Part shown: positions 25,988-35,148 of the stretch, one piece after another | How positions within the stretch are numbered: position 1 is the stretch's first letter | How the letters are laid out: each line of letters starts with the position of its first letter | From: Sporosarcina sp. NCCP-2222 | GTDB taxonomy: Bacteria > Bacillota > Bacilli > Bacillales_A > Planococcaceae | Direction of reading: 5' to 3' | NCBI RefSeq assembly: GCF_023168145.1 | Contig: NZ_BQYK01000001.1 | Location: 595,343 to 659,342, forward strand | DNA length: 64,000 bases | Made by a program: the position numbers and the translations under genes | The notes under the pieces: model-generated | The model's database searches: none | What the model saw: the letters and a program-made list of their open reading frames with translations, nothing else | What the model was told of the DNA's origin: nothing

Positions 25988-26806
25988 CTACACTCCCCTT
26001 TGGCTTACGTAATAAGGCACTGCAATCAAAGCATACGTTCCCGGAAGCCGGTCTTCAATCCCTGCTGGTGCTCCTTTTGGAAAGGCCCAGCTCACTCCCT
26101 GATCTTCCTTCATTTTAACAATGTGAAAACCAGACACGATTAACGAATTGATTACTTCAGCTATCGTCCATCTCCTGATCAAATTCTTTTCAAGCTGCGG
26201 ACGGATGCTTTCCGGTAGTAAAGATGCATATGCGACATCTTCCTCAGTATATGATTCATCAAAATAATTCCCCTCAAAGACAGCCTCGCCATCTTTATTG
26301 CACATCACTTTTGCGACGTACGGATGATATTCCCGAATAAGAAAGATACCGTCTGTAGCTAACAAACTGGCGATCTTCTTAAATAACGTAGGCAATTCAG
26401 CAAAATAATGCAGGACGCCCATTTCCAGAAGAACAAAATCGAACTTTCCTGCGTCATGAAGAGGCGTGTCCAGCAGATCCCCAACGATATAGGTAAGAGG
26501 AACTCCCGCTGCTTCAGCTAGCTCCATGGCATATTGCCGGTTGCCCTCTGATAAATCCACAACTGTCACCTCAGCTCCAAGCAAAGCGAAGCATACCGCT
26601 TTATTGCCTTTCGAGCCAAGCGGGTTCAGGATCCTTTTTCCATTGACTTCTCCCATTTCTTTTAGGTAATACATCACTTTATCTGCCGGGGCGGCTTGCA
26701 ATTCTTTTGCATAGTCGCTCGGACTGCCATGTCTCCTTACCCAGGCTTCATAAGCGTATTGGTTCCATCCGACTTGATTTCTTTTGCTCATTTGTTTTTG
26801 TTCCAT
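25988..26806 (-). CDS. Class I SAM-dependent methyltransferase
   Basis: A 272-residue Rossmann methyltransferase. Motif I is ILNPLGSKGNKAVCFALLGAEVTVVDLS (an unusual N-P-L-G-S-K-G in place of D-x-G-x-G-x-G), motif IV is FDFVLLEMGVLHYF, and IREYHP follows. It resembles proteins annotated as class I SAM methyltransferases encoded with Nudix genes in Bacillus; the target is unknown. It overlaps the upstream Nudix gene by 19 bp. Confidence 0.8.
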   Translation of the reverse strand: MEQKQMSKRNQVGWNQYAYEAWVRRHGSPSDYAKELQAAPADKVMYYLKEMGEVNGKRILNPLGSKGNKAVCFALLGAEVTVVDLSEGNRQYAMELAEAAGVPLTYIVGDLLDTPLHDAGKFDFVLLEMGVLHYFAELPTLFKKIASLLATDGIFLIREYHPYVAKVMCNKDGEAVFEGNYFDESYTEEDVAYASLLPESIRPQLEKNLIRRWTIAEVINSLIVSGFHIVKMKEDQGVSWAFPKGAPAGIEDRLPGTYALIAVPYYVSQRGV

Positions 26807-27255
26807 CTCGCTCCCCTTTCTAGTAGGGATGTAAGCTTTTCAGGATAGAGAATTGCTTTCCCTTCAATAAATTCGGAAAATGCAATCCATTTTGCCCAAC
26901 CCTGTTTTTCACCTTCATGCACCCTAAACCGGTCACGCAAATAATTGCTTTCCTTCACAAATTCGACGTCATATAGCTGAATCACTTCATGTCCCATTTC
27001 GGACTGGATCGAAAAAATATTTTCCAAACAACCGATATAGGAAACAATCTTCACCTGCTCCCCAATTTCCTCAAAAAACTCCCGTTTCAATGCATCATCC
27101 GAACGCTCGCCAAACTCGACTGTTCCTCCAAGCGGTCGATAGTAAATGCCTTCCCCGCTAGAATGGGGACCTCTGCATTCTTCGACGAGCAAACGCTTAT
27201 CCGACCATATACAGCCTAACGTTTTCACCCTCGGCAGAGAGGCGGGCCATTTCAA
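26788..27255 (-). CDS. Nudix hydrolase 2
   Basis: A 155-residue protein. The Nudix box is GGTVEFGERSDDALKREFFEEIG at about residues 43-65. RGPHSSGEGIYYRPLGG before the box and a C-terminal W-x-x-F helix resemble the family-wide ADP-ribose/NAD-like branch. It starts with a TTG (27255) 7 nt after AAGGAG, overlapping the stop of Nudix 3 by four bases. The substrate is unknown. Confidence 0.85.
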   Translation of the reverse strand: MKWPASLPRVKTLGCIWSDKRLLVEECRGPHSSGEGIYYRPLGGTVEFGERSDDALKREFFEEIGEQVKIVSYIGCLENIFSIQSEMGHEVIQLYDVEFVKESNYLRDRFRVHEGEKQGWAKWIAFSEFIEGKAILYPEKLTSLLERGARWNKNK

Positions 27256-27668
27256 TTCTGCACTCCTTGAAACGAGTAAGGTATGGATTCACGAAGCAAT
27301 CCCCGAATCCCGCCTTCGTAATAAGGCATCTGGCGATCGGCAAACTCCATGTCCTTCCAGTCCACTTCCAAAATGCCTTCTTTGTCCTGAACAGCCAAAT
27401 CCCCATTCACTTGATGTGCTAAAAAAGTGAAAAAGTGAACGTGATTGCCTTCTTTTTCTCTGAACGTTTCATTCACCGCGAGCAGTTTCTTCACTTGGAC
27501 AGTAAGACCTGTCTCCTCCCATACTTCTCTCACTGCAGCTTCTTCCAGTGTCTCGCCTTCTTCTACCGATCCCCCTGGCAATGTCCAGTTATCATATTTC
27601 CTATTCTTCACCAAAACTACTTTTTCCTCTTTTGCGATTAATGTGTATACAACATCCAATCTTCTCAT
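27252..27668 (-). CDS. Nudix hydrolase 3
   Basis: A 138-residue protein with Nudix box GGSVEEGETLEEAAVREVWEETG at about residues 32-54. VVYTLIAKEEKVVLVKNRKYDNWTLPGG before it is typical MutT/YjhB-type. The ATG at 27668 is preferred; a second ATG three codons upstream (27677) touches the ribosome site AGGGAG. It is the first gene of the operon Nudix 3 - Nudix 2 - methyltransferase - Nudix 1, and each junction overlaps or nearly touches. Confidence 0.85.
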   Translation of the reverse strand: MRRLDVVYTLIAKEEKVVLVKNRKYDNWTLPGGSVEEGETLEEAAVREVWEETGLTVQVKKLLAVNETFREKEGNHVHFFTFLAHQVNGDLAVQDKEGILEVDWKDMEFADRQMPYYEGGIRGLLRESIPYSFQGVQN

Positions 27669-27735
27669 CCCCAGCATCTCCCTCTATTTTGCAGTATACT
27701 TTGAATCATAATGGAGGAAAGGAACTTAAACAATC

Positions 27736-28032
27736 ATGGACAAAAAAACCTTTCAGAAGAAAATTATTGAACTTTATCAGGAAGATGAAATGGTGATGAT
27801 TCGGCTTTTCATTCAGTGGTGTCAGAGAAAAGAACTTGACCCCCATGTACTTTACAGAACTGCCTATCCCACTCAGAGAGACAACGAAATTTTGACTCAA
27901 CTGCTGGCTTCCGAGGAAACGTATGATGATATAGTGGTAGAAAATGACACGATGCTTGATTTATTGCAGCTTTTCGGCAATGACGAGCTTGCTTTTGTCG
28001 TGGCAGAGGAAATTGAAAAGACGCGAAAATAA
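27736..28032 (+). CDS. Small acidic protein of unknown function
   Basis: A 98-residue soluble protein, mostly helical and acidic, with an N-terminal basic helix (MDKKTFQKKIIELYQ). I do not recognise the family; it has the look of a conserved Bacillales hypothetical protein. The ribosome site GGAGG lies rather far from the ATG, with AAAGGAA nearer. It diverges from the Nudix operon across a short gap. Confidence 0.6.
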   Translation: MDKKTFQKKIIELYQEDEMVMIRLFIQWCQRKELDPHVLYRTAYPTQRDNEILTQLLASEETYDDIVVENDTMLDLLQLFGNDELAFVVAEEIEKTRK

Positions 28033-28173
28033 GAGTTTGAAAGGCTGTAGAAATTTCTGGACAATGTTCAAGAATAAAAAGCGGCAGAATCTTTCTATTC
28101 ATTTTTACTTTTCAATCAATCTGCTATATACTTAATATTAGTTCGAATACCGTAATAAAAGGGAGAGATGAGA

Positions 28174-29991
28174 ATGGTAAAAAGCTTGCCGAAACGTTCC
28201 GAAGTAAAAGTTGAAGAAACATGGAACTTGGGTGATTTATTCAAATCCGAAAACGATTACAACAAAGCGATTGAAGAACTTGAACAAGAGGTTGCCGCTT
28301 ATGCGGACAAGTTCAAGGGTAACATTGCCGACGAAACGTCCATCATTGAAGCGTTGAAAGGCTATGCTGCCATCTATGAAAAATTGGTGCCGATCGGTAC
28401 GTATACAAGCCTAGCCATGAGTGAAGACCAAACGAATGACGAAGCACAAATGCGCTCCAGCAAATTTGGCTCGATCTCTGCTAAGTTAGGCAGTCAATTG
28501 TCATTCGTCACAAGCGAGCTTTCTGAGCTCCCTGCTGAATTATTGCAATCCGCTGCGGAGCAATCCGAGGAATTTAATCTCTATTTGCAAGAAATTCTGC
28601 GCGAGAAACCATATCGCCTTCATCCTGAAGTCGAAAAGACATTGGCGGCACTTTCTTCTGTATTGAACGCGCCTTATGGCCTTTACAACACGACGAAGCT
28701 TGTCGATATTAACTTTGGCGAATTCGAAGTGGATGGTGAGAAGTATCCGCTCAGCTACACTTCTTTTGAAGGCGGCTGGGAAACAGAGCCAGATACAAAG
28801 AAACGCAGAGCTGCATACGATGCTTTCCATGCAAAGTTACGAGAATACCAGCATACGACAGCCAAAACATATGATATGCACTTACAAGAAGAAAAGACGA
28901 TGTCCGACCTGCGCGGTTATGAAACAGTTTTCGATTATTTATTATTTAGTCAAGAAGTAGACCGTTCCATGTACGACCGCCAAATCGACTTGATTATGAA
29001 AGAATTGGCGCCGCATATGCGAAAATATGCAAAGCTCCTTCAAAAGGTTCATGGACTGGATGAAATGACTTTCTCCGACTTGAAAATTCCACTCGATCCG
29101 AATTATGAGCCGAAAATCACGATCGAGGAATCAAAGAAATATATTGATGATGCACTTGCCATCATGGGTGAAGACTATATTGACATGGTGGACCGTTCCT
29201 ACAAAGAACGTTGGACGGATTTCGCTCAGAATGTCGGCAAATCGACAGGTGCTTTCTGTTCCAGCCCGTACGGAGTCCATCCGTATATCCTAATCTCCTG
29301 GACTGGCAGCATGGAAGATGTCTTTGTCTTGGCACATGAACTTGGACATGCAGGGCATTTCTACAATGCTCATAAGAATCAGAACATCTTCAATTCACGT
29401 CCATCCCTTTACTTCATCGAAGCACCATCCACGATGAATGAAATGCTGATGGCGAACCACTTGCTTTCGAATTCGGATGATCCTAAATTCAAACGATGGG
29501 TTATTTCTTCCATTGTGGCCCGTACGTATTATCACAACTTCGTTACACACTTGCTGGAAGCGGCTTATCAACGAAAAGTCTATGACCGAATTGATGAGGG
29601 CGGCAGCGTGAACGCCAACGTATTGAACAGCTTGAAACGCGGAGTCTTGGAAGAATTCTGGGGTAACGACGTGGAAATCAATGAAGGGGCAGAACTGACT
29701 TGGATGCGCCAGCCTCACTACTACATGGGCTTGTATCCGTACACATACAGTGCCGGATTGACTATTTCCACACAAGTTTCCAAGCGGATTCTTTCCGAAG
29801 GGCAGCCTGCTGTTGAAGATTGGTTGAAAGTATTGCAAGCCGGCGGTACAAAATCGCCTGCGGAACTTGCAAAAATGGCGGGTGTCGACATTACGACGGA
29901 ACAGCCTTTATTGGATACAATCGCTTATATCGGTGAGCTGATCGATCAACTCGTCGAATTGACCGACGAAATCGAAGCGGCAAAAGCATAA
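28174..29991 (+). CDS. pepF: Oligoendopeptidase F
   Basis: A 605-residue M3B zinc peptidase. The active site is VLAHELGHAGHF (HExxH) near residue 390, with the third ligand Glu in FIEAPSTMNE about 25 residues on. LHPEVEKTLAALS and TSFEGGWETEPD are typical PepF N-domain features. It degrades short peptides in the cytoplasm. The ATG at 28174 is 8 nt after GGGAG, while the ATG at 28168 is too close. It is monocistronic, with a terminator. Confidence 0.95.
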   Translation: MVKSLPKRSEVKVEETWNLGDLFKSENDYNKAIEELEQEVAAYADKFKGNIADETSIIEALKGYAAIYEKLVPIGTYTSLAMSEDQTNDEAQMRSSKFGSISAKLGSQLSFVTSELSELPAELLQSAAEQSEEFNLYLQEILREKPYRLHPEVEKTLAALSSVLNAPYGLYNTTKLVDINFGEFEVDGEKYPLSYTSFEGGWETEPDTKKRRAAYDAFHAKLREYQHTTAKTYDMHLQEEKTMSDLRGYETVFDYLLFSQEVDRSMYDRQIDLIMKELAPHMRKYAKLLQKVHGLDEMTFSDLKIPLDPNYEPKITIEESKKYIDDALAIMGEDYIDMVDRSYKERWTDFAQNVGKSTGAFCSSPYGVHPYILISWTGSMEDVFVLAHELGHAGHFYNAHKNQNIFNSRPSLYFIEAPSTMNEMLMANHLLSNSDDPKFKRWVISSIVARTYYHNFVTHLLEAAYQRKVYDRIDEGGSVNANVLNSLKRGVLEEFWGNDVEINEGAELTWMRQPHYYMGLYPYTYSAGLTISTQVSKRILSEGQPAVEDWLKVLQAGGTKSPAELAKMAGVDITTEQPLLDTIAYIGELIDQLVELTDEIEAAKA

Positions 29992-29999
29992 TAGAGTCA

Positions 30000-30034
30000 G
30001 CGAAGGAAATGCATCCCGTTTCCTTCGCTTTTTT
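30000..30034 (+). terminator. Terminator after pepF
   Basis: GCGAAGGAAA and TTTCCTTCGC (10-bp arms) followed by TTTTTT. Confidence 0.9.
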
Positions 30035-30143
30035 AATTCCACTCGCCGCCAAATTACCCTTCTATTCGTCATGCAATTGTCAATCATGTAATCTTTCGGT
30101 ATCATAAAGAGAGACTAGTTTATTTGAGAAACGAGTGAATTCC

Positions 30144-30881
30144 ATGCGTTCAACAGAATCCAATTGGTTTATCCGCTTAGGATGTTTATCACCAATCATT
30201 GGAACCATCGCGTTATTTGTATTGATACGGCAAGACTCCATTTTGGCGGCCTTTTTATTTTTTGCATTATTTTTCGGCTTCGCCATCCTGTTCCTCTATC
30301 TTTCCGGGAGAGCGGAAGGAAAAGCCAAACAGAAACAACAAGCGCATTTGGAGACTTTCCAACCGGCAAAACCATCGTATACCGAATCTCATGCTTATGT
30401 TTCCTATGATCTGCTGTCAAAAATAGCGATCGATGAGAAGCACCGTAAATTATATCTGTGGGTGCCTCCTCTACGGGACGGAAAGTATGTAAACAAAGCC
30501 TATGCTTCCATGCCTTATGAAATAGTAGAATACGGATACAAAGATCTGCTCGCAGTAGAAGTGTTTGAAAACGGTATCCGGCAAGAACGTTTTAAAAATC
30601 CTGATGAGCGGACAGACGAACGATTGGCTGCACTTGGCCAAGAATGGAAAGAAGAAACGAAATCCAAACTGCCTGTGGCCAAGAAAATCATCTACCGGAA
30701 AGTCGCCACATTGGAAATGAAACTCGTACTAGACGATGAAGAAAAACCGGTTCGAGTCATTCGGTTCTATTCAAACCTGGACAAGCGTTTAAAGAAGCAA
30801 TCGGGCCAATATATGGCGATAAAGAAAGAAATGGATCATTGGACTTCTCTGCTTGCCTTTATTATGGACAACGGCAAATGA
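30144..30881 (+). CDS. Membrane-anchored protein of unknown function
   Basis: A 245-residue protein. Two TM helices lie at residues about 9-28 and 32-55. The remaining 190 residues form a cytoplasmic domain with strands such as VSYDLLSKIAIDEKHRKLYLW and a closing helix. I do not recognise the family, but the domain has the layout of Bacillus proteins related to pleckstrin-like or SCPU hypothetical domains (weak impression). The ATG at 30144 has a weak ribosome site; a GTG three codons upstream is possible. Array 2 follows it. Confidence 0.6.
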   Translation: MRSTESNWFIRLGCLSPIIGTIALFVLIRQDSILAAFLFFALFFGFAILFLYLSGRAEGKAKQKQQAHLETFQPAKPSYTESHAYVSYDLLSKIAIDEKHRKLYLWVPPLRDGKYVNKAYASMPYEIVEYGYKDLLAVEVFENGIRQERFKNPDERTDERLAALGQEWKEETKSKLPVAKKIIYRKVATLEMKLVLDDEEKPVRVIRFYSNLDKRLKKQSGQYMAIKKEMDHWTSLLAFIMDNGK

Positions 30882-30946
30882 GAAATAGACCAGGCGGAGT
30901 GTTTCATACCGTCTGGTTTTTGTTTTTTGGGGGCATAGACCTTTCA

Positions 30947-31083
30947 GACCGCTCGTATCTCACCTTGAACCGCTCGTATATCCTCGCGAACCTCTCGTAT
31001 CAGTTCCCTAACCGCTCGTATCTGTCTGTAACCACTTGTATCTAATCTCCAACAGCTCGTATATGTTCTGCGACCGCTCGTTT
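30947..31083 (+). repeat. Periodic 12-mer array 2 (7 units)
   Basis: Seven copies of (A/G)ACCGCTCGTAT or close variants start at 30947, 30968, 30989, 31010, 31030, 31051 and 31072, a spacing of 20-21 bp. Linkers differ from copy to copy, so only the 12-mer and the spacing are kept. The orientation matches the downstream aminotransferase, whose start is 268 bp away. Confidence 0.9.
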
Positions 31084-31351
31084 ATGCCGGCGAGTGCTGA
31101 TGATAAAGTAGCCGATATATCTGTAAAACTGACCAATAAACATGAAGCATTCAATCAACCCCGTAACCGCCCCCTCCTTGACTGCTTGCTACTAAGCTCC
31201 TTAACCTCATTATCCATCCTGACCCTCTAACTAAGTAAATCTACACTACAAAAAACTATCAGAATATAAGATAGATTTCTTCAATACGATATAGTACGAT
31301 GAAAGGAGTTACTAGTCAGACTAATCTAATATCAAGGAACGAGGTTGTTGA
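31084..31351. other. Leader of the aminotransferase gene, nothing else seen
   Basis: I see no gene, riboswitch or terminator. A ribosome site GAGG lies 7 nt before the ATG at 31352. No SAM or T-box leader motifs were noticed. Confidence 0.4.
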
Positions 31352-32530
31352 ATGCTGATTTCAAATCGTTTGCAACAAATGCCGCCCCATTTCTTTTCGT
31401 CACTGGTGAAGAAGGTGGATGCCGCACGGGCAGCCGGTAAGGATATTATCAATTTAGGCAGGGGGAATCCGGACCAGCCGACGCCTCCCCACATTATTAA
31501 GGCGCTGCAAGAAGCGGCAGAGAAGCCAGAAACTCATGGGTATTCGCCATTCAATGGAACTGCTGAATTGAGACAGGCAGTGGCCGGCTTTTATAAACGG
31601 GAATACGATGTTGATGTGGATCCGGATACCGAAGTGGCGATTATCGGTGGGTCCAAAATCGGTCTAGTCGAGTTGCCGCTAGCCATGATGAATCCGGGTG
31701 ACCTCCTGCTTTTGCCCGATCCCGGGTATCCTGATTATTTATCGGGCGTCAGTCTAGCAGATATACAATATGCGACGATGCCTTTGTTGGAAAAGAATCA
31801 GTTCCTCCCTGATTTCTCCTTATTAACGAAGGAGCAGACGGAACAGGCAAAACTGATGTATTTAAATTATCCGAACAACCCGACGAGCGCCACAGCTTCC
31901 CGTGCTTTTTTCGATGAGGCGATTCAATTTGGCAAAGATCATGACATCTTCATTTTGCATGATATGGCGTATGGGGGTATTGGATTTGATGGTGAAAAGC
32001 CTGTCAGCTTCCTTCAGGCGGAAGGTGCCAAAGATATTGGCGTAGAAATGTATACGCTTTCAAAGACCTATAATATGGCTGGCTGGCGTGTCGCTTTTGC
32101 GGTTGGAAATCGACAAATGATCGAAGCCTTTAGACGTTTGCAAGATTATTTATTCATCAGCATTTTTCCGGCAGTCCAACATGCCGCGATTGCTGCGATA
32201 TCTGAAAACCAGCAATGCGTCAAGGACATGACCGATTTGTATGAGCGGCGACGGGATGTTCTCATATCCGAATGCAGGCGGATCGGCTGGGATGTGACAG
32301 CTCCTAAAGCCTCCTTTTTTGCTTGGTTGAAAGTGCCGCCTGGTTATACAAGTGAAGCATTTGCCGACATTCTCCTGCAGCAGGCAGGTGTAGTTGTCAC
32401 CCCAGGCATCGGATTTGGCACGCACGGTGAAGGTTATGTACGGGTCGGGCTGTTGGCCAGCGAGGAACGCATCCGTGAAGCTGTAGGAAGAATTGCCACC
32501 CTCGGCATCTTTTCACCGAGCGGGGTATGA
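31352..32530 (+). CDS. PLP-dependent aminotransferase, MtnE-like
   Basis: A 392-residue fold-type I aminotransferase. The catalytic Lys is in YTLSKTYNMAGWRVAFAVG (about residue 235), with YPNNPTSATA and a final RVGLL arginine for the substrate carboxylate. It closely follows B. subtilis MtnE: INLGRGNPDQPTPPHI, GGSKIGLVELPLAMMNPGD and DPGYPDYLSGV all align from memory. MtnE makes methionine from ketomethiobutyrate in the salvage pathway. No other mtn gene is near, so the true substrate is open. Confidence 0.82.
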   Translation: MLISNRLQQMPPHFFSSLVKKVDAARAAGKDIINLGRGNPDQPTPPHIIKALQEAAEKPETHGYSPFNGTAELRQAVAGFYKREYDVDVDPDTEVAIIGGSKIGLVELPLAMMNPGDLLLLPDPGYPDYLSGVSLADIQYATMPLLEKNQFLPDFSLLTKEQTEQAKLMYLNYPNNPTSATASRAFFDEAIQFGKDHDIFILHDMAYGGIGFDGEKPVSFLQAEGAKDIGVEMYTLSKTYNMAGWRVAFAVGNRQMIEAFRRLQDYLFISIFPAVQHAAIAAISENQQCVKDMTDLYERRRDVLISECRRIGWDVTAPKASFFAWLKVPPGYTSEAFADILLQQAGVVVTPGIGFGTHGEGYVRVGLLASEERIREAVGRIATLGIFSPSGV

Positions 32531-32550
32531 AGCATGTATCCAATAAAATG

Positions 32551-32592
32551 AATCAGGTGGAGAAAACGTCTAGTTTTCTCCACCTGATTTCT
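32551..32592. terminator. Strong bidirectional terminator
   Basis: AATCAGGTGGAGAAAAC (32551-32567) and its exact complement (32573-32589), a 17-bp stem with a 5-nt loop, lie between convergent genes. Confidence 0.9.
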
Positions 32593-32596
32593 TCTT

Positions 32597-33442
32597 TCAC
32601 ATAAAGCCGATATGAACAGAATCTGCAATATGTTGATAACCGATTTCCTTATAGATTTTATTGGACGTCGGATTCAGCATGTCTGTATAAAGGACACAAA
32701 ACGCATACTCTTGAAGAAGTTCTTTTGAGACATGCGCCACTAATGAACGGGCATATCCCTTCCTTCTCTGATCAGACGGCGTAAACACCAGTGACACGGT
32801 GATGCTATTTTTCGTCGGTCTTGATTTTTTCATCATGGAAACAACCTCACCATCATGTTCCCATACGAAGACTTCCCCGTCCTCAATGAATTTAGAAACC
32901 TTTTCCTTTACCACATTTAAGTCCGTTACTGGCAGATGGGTATCTGATTCGAAGGCATTGTACCATTCTTCAATTAATGAGCTGTCCCCTTCGATCGCTT
33001 TACGCCAATTTCCCGGACTGTGCACGAGAGACTCATCTGTTACATCAAGCCGATACAGGCCTTGGTCCATTAATACAACTGAAGTCTGGCCAGTTTGCTT
33101 TTCCCACTCTGCTGAAAATCGCTCTGCCCAAGGTTTTTGACTGATGATTGATTGCACAGGAATGGAATGTTCGAGAATATACCGTATTGCTTCCTGAAAT
33201 ATTTCCTCGATCCGATCTTCTGCTGCAACAATAATGTTTAATGCATGCGGAGGCGTCATTTGGAACAGTCCCAATAATTCGCCTTCCTCTTCGACAATTC
33301 CCATAAAAGGATCTGCATATTTTCCAGCGCGAATGGCCTGCAAGACACCGTAAAACAGACTGTTCACATCTTCTCCCTGCTCTAAAATCGGTTCCGCCAC
33401 CTGAGCGAAACGATCTGCATCTTCATATTGCTTAAACCTCAT
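32597..33442 (-). CDS. GNAT-family N-acetyltransferase
   Basis: A 281-residue protein, longer than a single GNAT domain. The acetyl-CoA-binding motif VSLVFTPSDQRRKGYARSLV is at about residue 210, followed by YTDMLNPTSNKIYKEIGY, the typical GNAT end. The N-terminal 130 residues are a degenerate second domain. The ATG at 33442 is behind GGGGTGGGG. The substrate is not evident. Confidence 0.85.
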   Translation of the reverse strand: MRFKQYEDADRFAQVAEPILEQGEDVNSLFYGVLQAIRAGKYADPFMGIVEEEGELLGLFQMTPPHALNIIVAAEDRIEEIFQEAIRYILEHSIPVQSIISQKPWAERFSAEWEKQTGQTSVVLMDQGLYRLDVTDESLVHSPGNWRKAIEGDSSLIEEWYNAFESDTHLPVTDLNVVKEKVSKFIEDGEVFVWEHDGEVVSMMKKSRPTKNSITVSLVFTPSDQRRKGYARSLVAHVSKELLQEYAFCVLYTDMLNPTSNKIYKEIGYQHIADSVHIGFM

Positions 33443-33531
33443 AACCCCACCCCATTCTGTTTTGAAGATTATACCGTTCCCTCTTGTACTTGTCATCCAA
33501 TTTTTTCATCCATCTGGCGGAGCAGGCCAAC

Positions 33532-33570
33532 AAAAAAAGGCTTTAAGATGAAATATCTCAGCCTTTTTGC
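33532..33570 (-). terminator. Terminator after the DUF2269 gene
   Basis: AAAAAGGCT and AGCCTTTTT arms; on the minus strand it ends in a T-run. Confidence 0.75.
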
Positions 33571-33617
33571 ATTGAGCATCTACTTCTTTTAGATACCATG
33601 ATATGTACAGCGGAACG

Positions 33618-34058
33618 CTACCAAAGTATTGGCTTTTGCACCATCAGCCACAACATGACTAACATCAGCAGTATGTAAATCCATGTCGTATTCCATAGTC
33701 TACTCAAAATGATGCGTTTATCCTCTGCCTGCCCGAAGCGCCTAAGCACCCTTGTAAAGCCGCTTGCTAGAAAAAAAGCAGATAACAGCATGACGCCGAG
33801 TGTCATAATCACCCAGGACGTATACCAAGGCCATGGTCCAAACAGAATGAGGAGAGCGCCCGTCAATACTAAAGCATGCCCTGCATGCATAATGAAACGG
33901 ACGGCCACAGAGATGAGCGACACATAGGACCGCTCAATCTCCCGTTGCACGCCATTCAGTTGTTTAATGACAAGAAGCAGTACAAACAATGGACCAATTG
34001 CCAGGACGGCACTTACGATATGGAAATACAGGATTATGTCATAGACCGTAACATTCAT
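33618..34058 (-). CDS. DUF2269-family membrane protein
   Basis: A 146-residue protein with four TM helices. The first, YDIILYFHIVSAVLAIGPLF, has the HxxxA pattern of DUF2269/CopD-like membrane proteins, and a second conserved His lies in MHAGHALVL. Such proteins may bind haem or metals, but no function is established. The gene starts 13 bp after the ASCH gene stop and probably shares its transcript. Confidence 0.7.
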   Translation of the reverse strand: MNVTVYDIILYFHIVSAVLAIGPLFVLLLVIKQLNGVQREIERSYVSLISVAVRFIMHAGHALVLTGALLILFGPWPWYTSWVIMTLGVMLLSAFFLASGFTRVLRRFGQAEDKRIILSRLWNTTWIYILLMLVMLWLMVQKPILW

Positions 34059-34071
34059 GAAACGGCCTATG

Positions 34072-34404
34072 TTAATTCTCTACAGCGCTGAATTCATGCA
34101 CCCACACGCTCATCGTCGGAAGCCATGGCATTTTAGGGTGTAAGGACAGTATGGATTGTTTATAGTCTTCAAGATTATCAAAGCCTTCTTGTTTTGCATT
34201 CTCTTCCGTCAATTCGCCAAGTGTTTGAGCATATAGCTTATCAACCTTGAACTCCTTGCCTTCCAGCACCATAATTTCTCCCGGATATGCATAGACACCG
34301 TTTCGTCGTGTCGCTGTCTTCTTGCCTTCCAATACTTTTTTAACATCCGCAGGTACGGTTACGAGGCGTTCTACGGAACATGTTTTTTTCGGATAATCAG
34401 TCAT
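34072..34404 (-). CDS. ASCH-domain protein
   Basis: A 110-residue protein. GKKTATRRNGVYAYPGE is the ASCH hallmark (G-x-K-T-x-T-x-R), a basic cleft thought to bind RNA or nucleosides. A C-terminal LTEENAKQEGFDN helix and WVHEF strand complete the PUA-like fold. The ATG at 34404 is chosen because AAGGAG lies between it and the upstream in-frame TTG at 34425. The function is unknown; a role in RNA metabolism or N4-acetylcytidine hydrolysis (YqfB-like) is possible. Confidence 0.82.
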   Translation of the reverse strand: MTDYPKKTCSVERLVTVPADVKKVLEGKKTATRRNGVYAYPGEIMVLEGKEFKVDKLYAQTLGELTEENAKQEGFDNLEDYKQSILSLHPKMPWLPTMSVWVHEFSAVEN

Positions 34405-34567
34405 TATTATTCTCTCCTTCGTCAATCAAAAGTACTTTATCAATTTTCCAGTCTAAAGCCGGATCAAAGCACGATAACGCCATTCTACCATGATTGTTTC
34501 AAAATCCTCCAGCAGCACAAAGGTACATCAGGTATTTTTTGAACATTTTTTGTCTGGCAGCTTGGCA

Positions 34568-35008
34568 TTACCGAATGTTTTCTTCCACCAATACCTCAAC
34601 ATTTCCTCTGAGTGCCCGGCTGATCATACAAGAAGCTTCGGCCTTTGCAGTTAATTGTCTTGTCAGTTCCCGCTCTGCCTCAGATGCATTTTCCATCAAA
34701 GTAATGGCCGGCTTATGGATAATTTTCTTGTATGTAATGACTCCGTTCGTCACATCCACGATACCGACGGATTCCATCGTCAAACTCCGCTTCTCGATAT
34801 GGCTTCTCTCCATCATCGCAGCCAATGTGATGATATAACATGTCGCAGCCGCTCCAAGCAGCATCTCATCCGGATTTGTTCCAATTCCGGGACCGTCCAT
34901 TTCAATCGGAATCGAAACCTTGGTTTTTAAATGGAGCGCTTCAATCGTTCCCACGTCATTGCGGAGACCCGGCCAGTCCGCTTTCAAATGAAATTGATGT
35001 TCTGCCAT
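34568..35008 (-). CDS. OsmC/Ohr-family protein
   Basis: A 146-residue protein. The two reactive cysteines of the family are in GAAATCYIITLAAMM (about residue 56) and AKAEASCMISRALRG (about residue 127). GTNPDEMLLGA is the conserved turn before the first. OsmC-type proteins reduce organic hydroperoxides with thiols. The open frame extends upstream to 35119, but the ATG at 35008 has AGGAGG 10 nt ahead. Confidence 0.87.
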   Translation of the reverse strand: MAEHQFHLKADWPGLRNDVGTIEALHLKTKVSIPIEMDGPGIGTNPDEMLLGAAATCYIITLAAMMERSHIEKRSLTMESVGIVDVTNGVITYKKIIHKPAITLMENASEAERELTRQLTAKAEASCMISRALRGNVEVLVEENIR

Positions 35009-35148
35009 AGTATCTGGCCCTCCTTCATGTCCTTCCATCATATCATGATTGCCGCATCCTTTCCTTGGATGCTGACTCCACGCCCACTCTCTCCTGATGA
35101 CCCAATCATATAAATACAAAACGAAACGTCAATTGCGGAGGGATGAAA

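Noticed and set aside
30839-31045. Reading frame across array 2 coding NRSY-type repeats
   Set aside because: The 21-bp period gives seven-codon repeats in any frame. There is no ribosome site and the start lies inside the previous gene. The same happens at 59269-59594 on the minus strand.
31084-31351. SAM riboswitch before the MtnE-like gene
   Set aside because: No S-box stem elements or terminator were seen in the leader.
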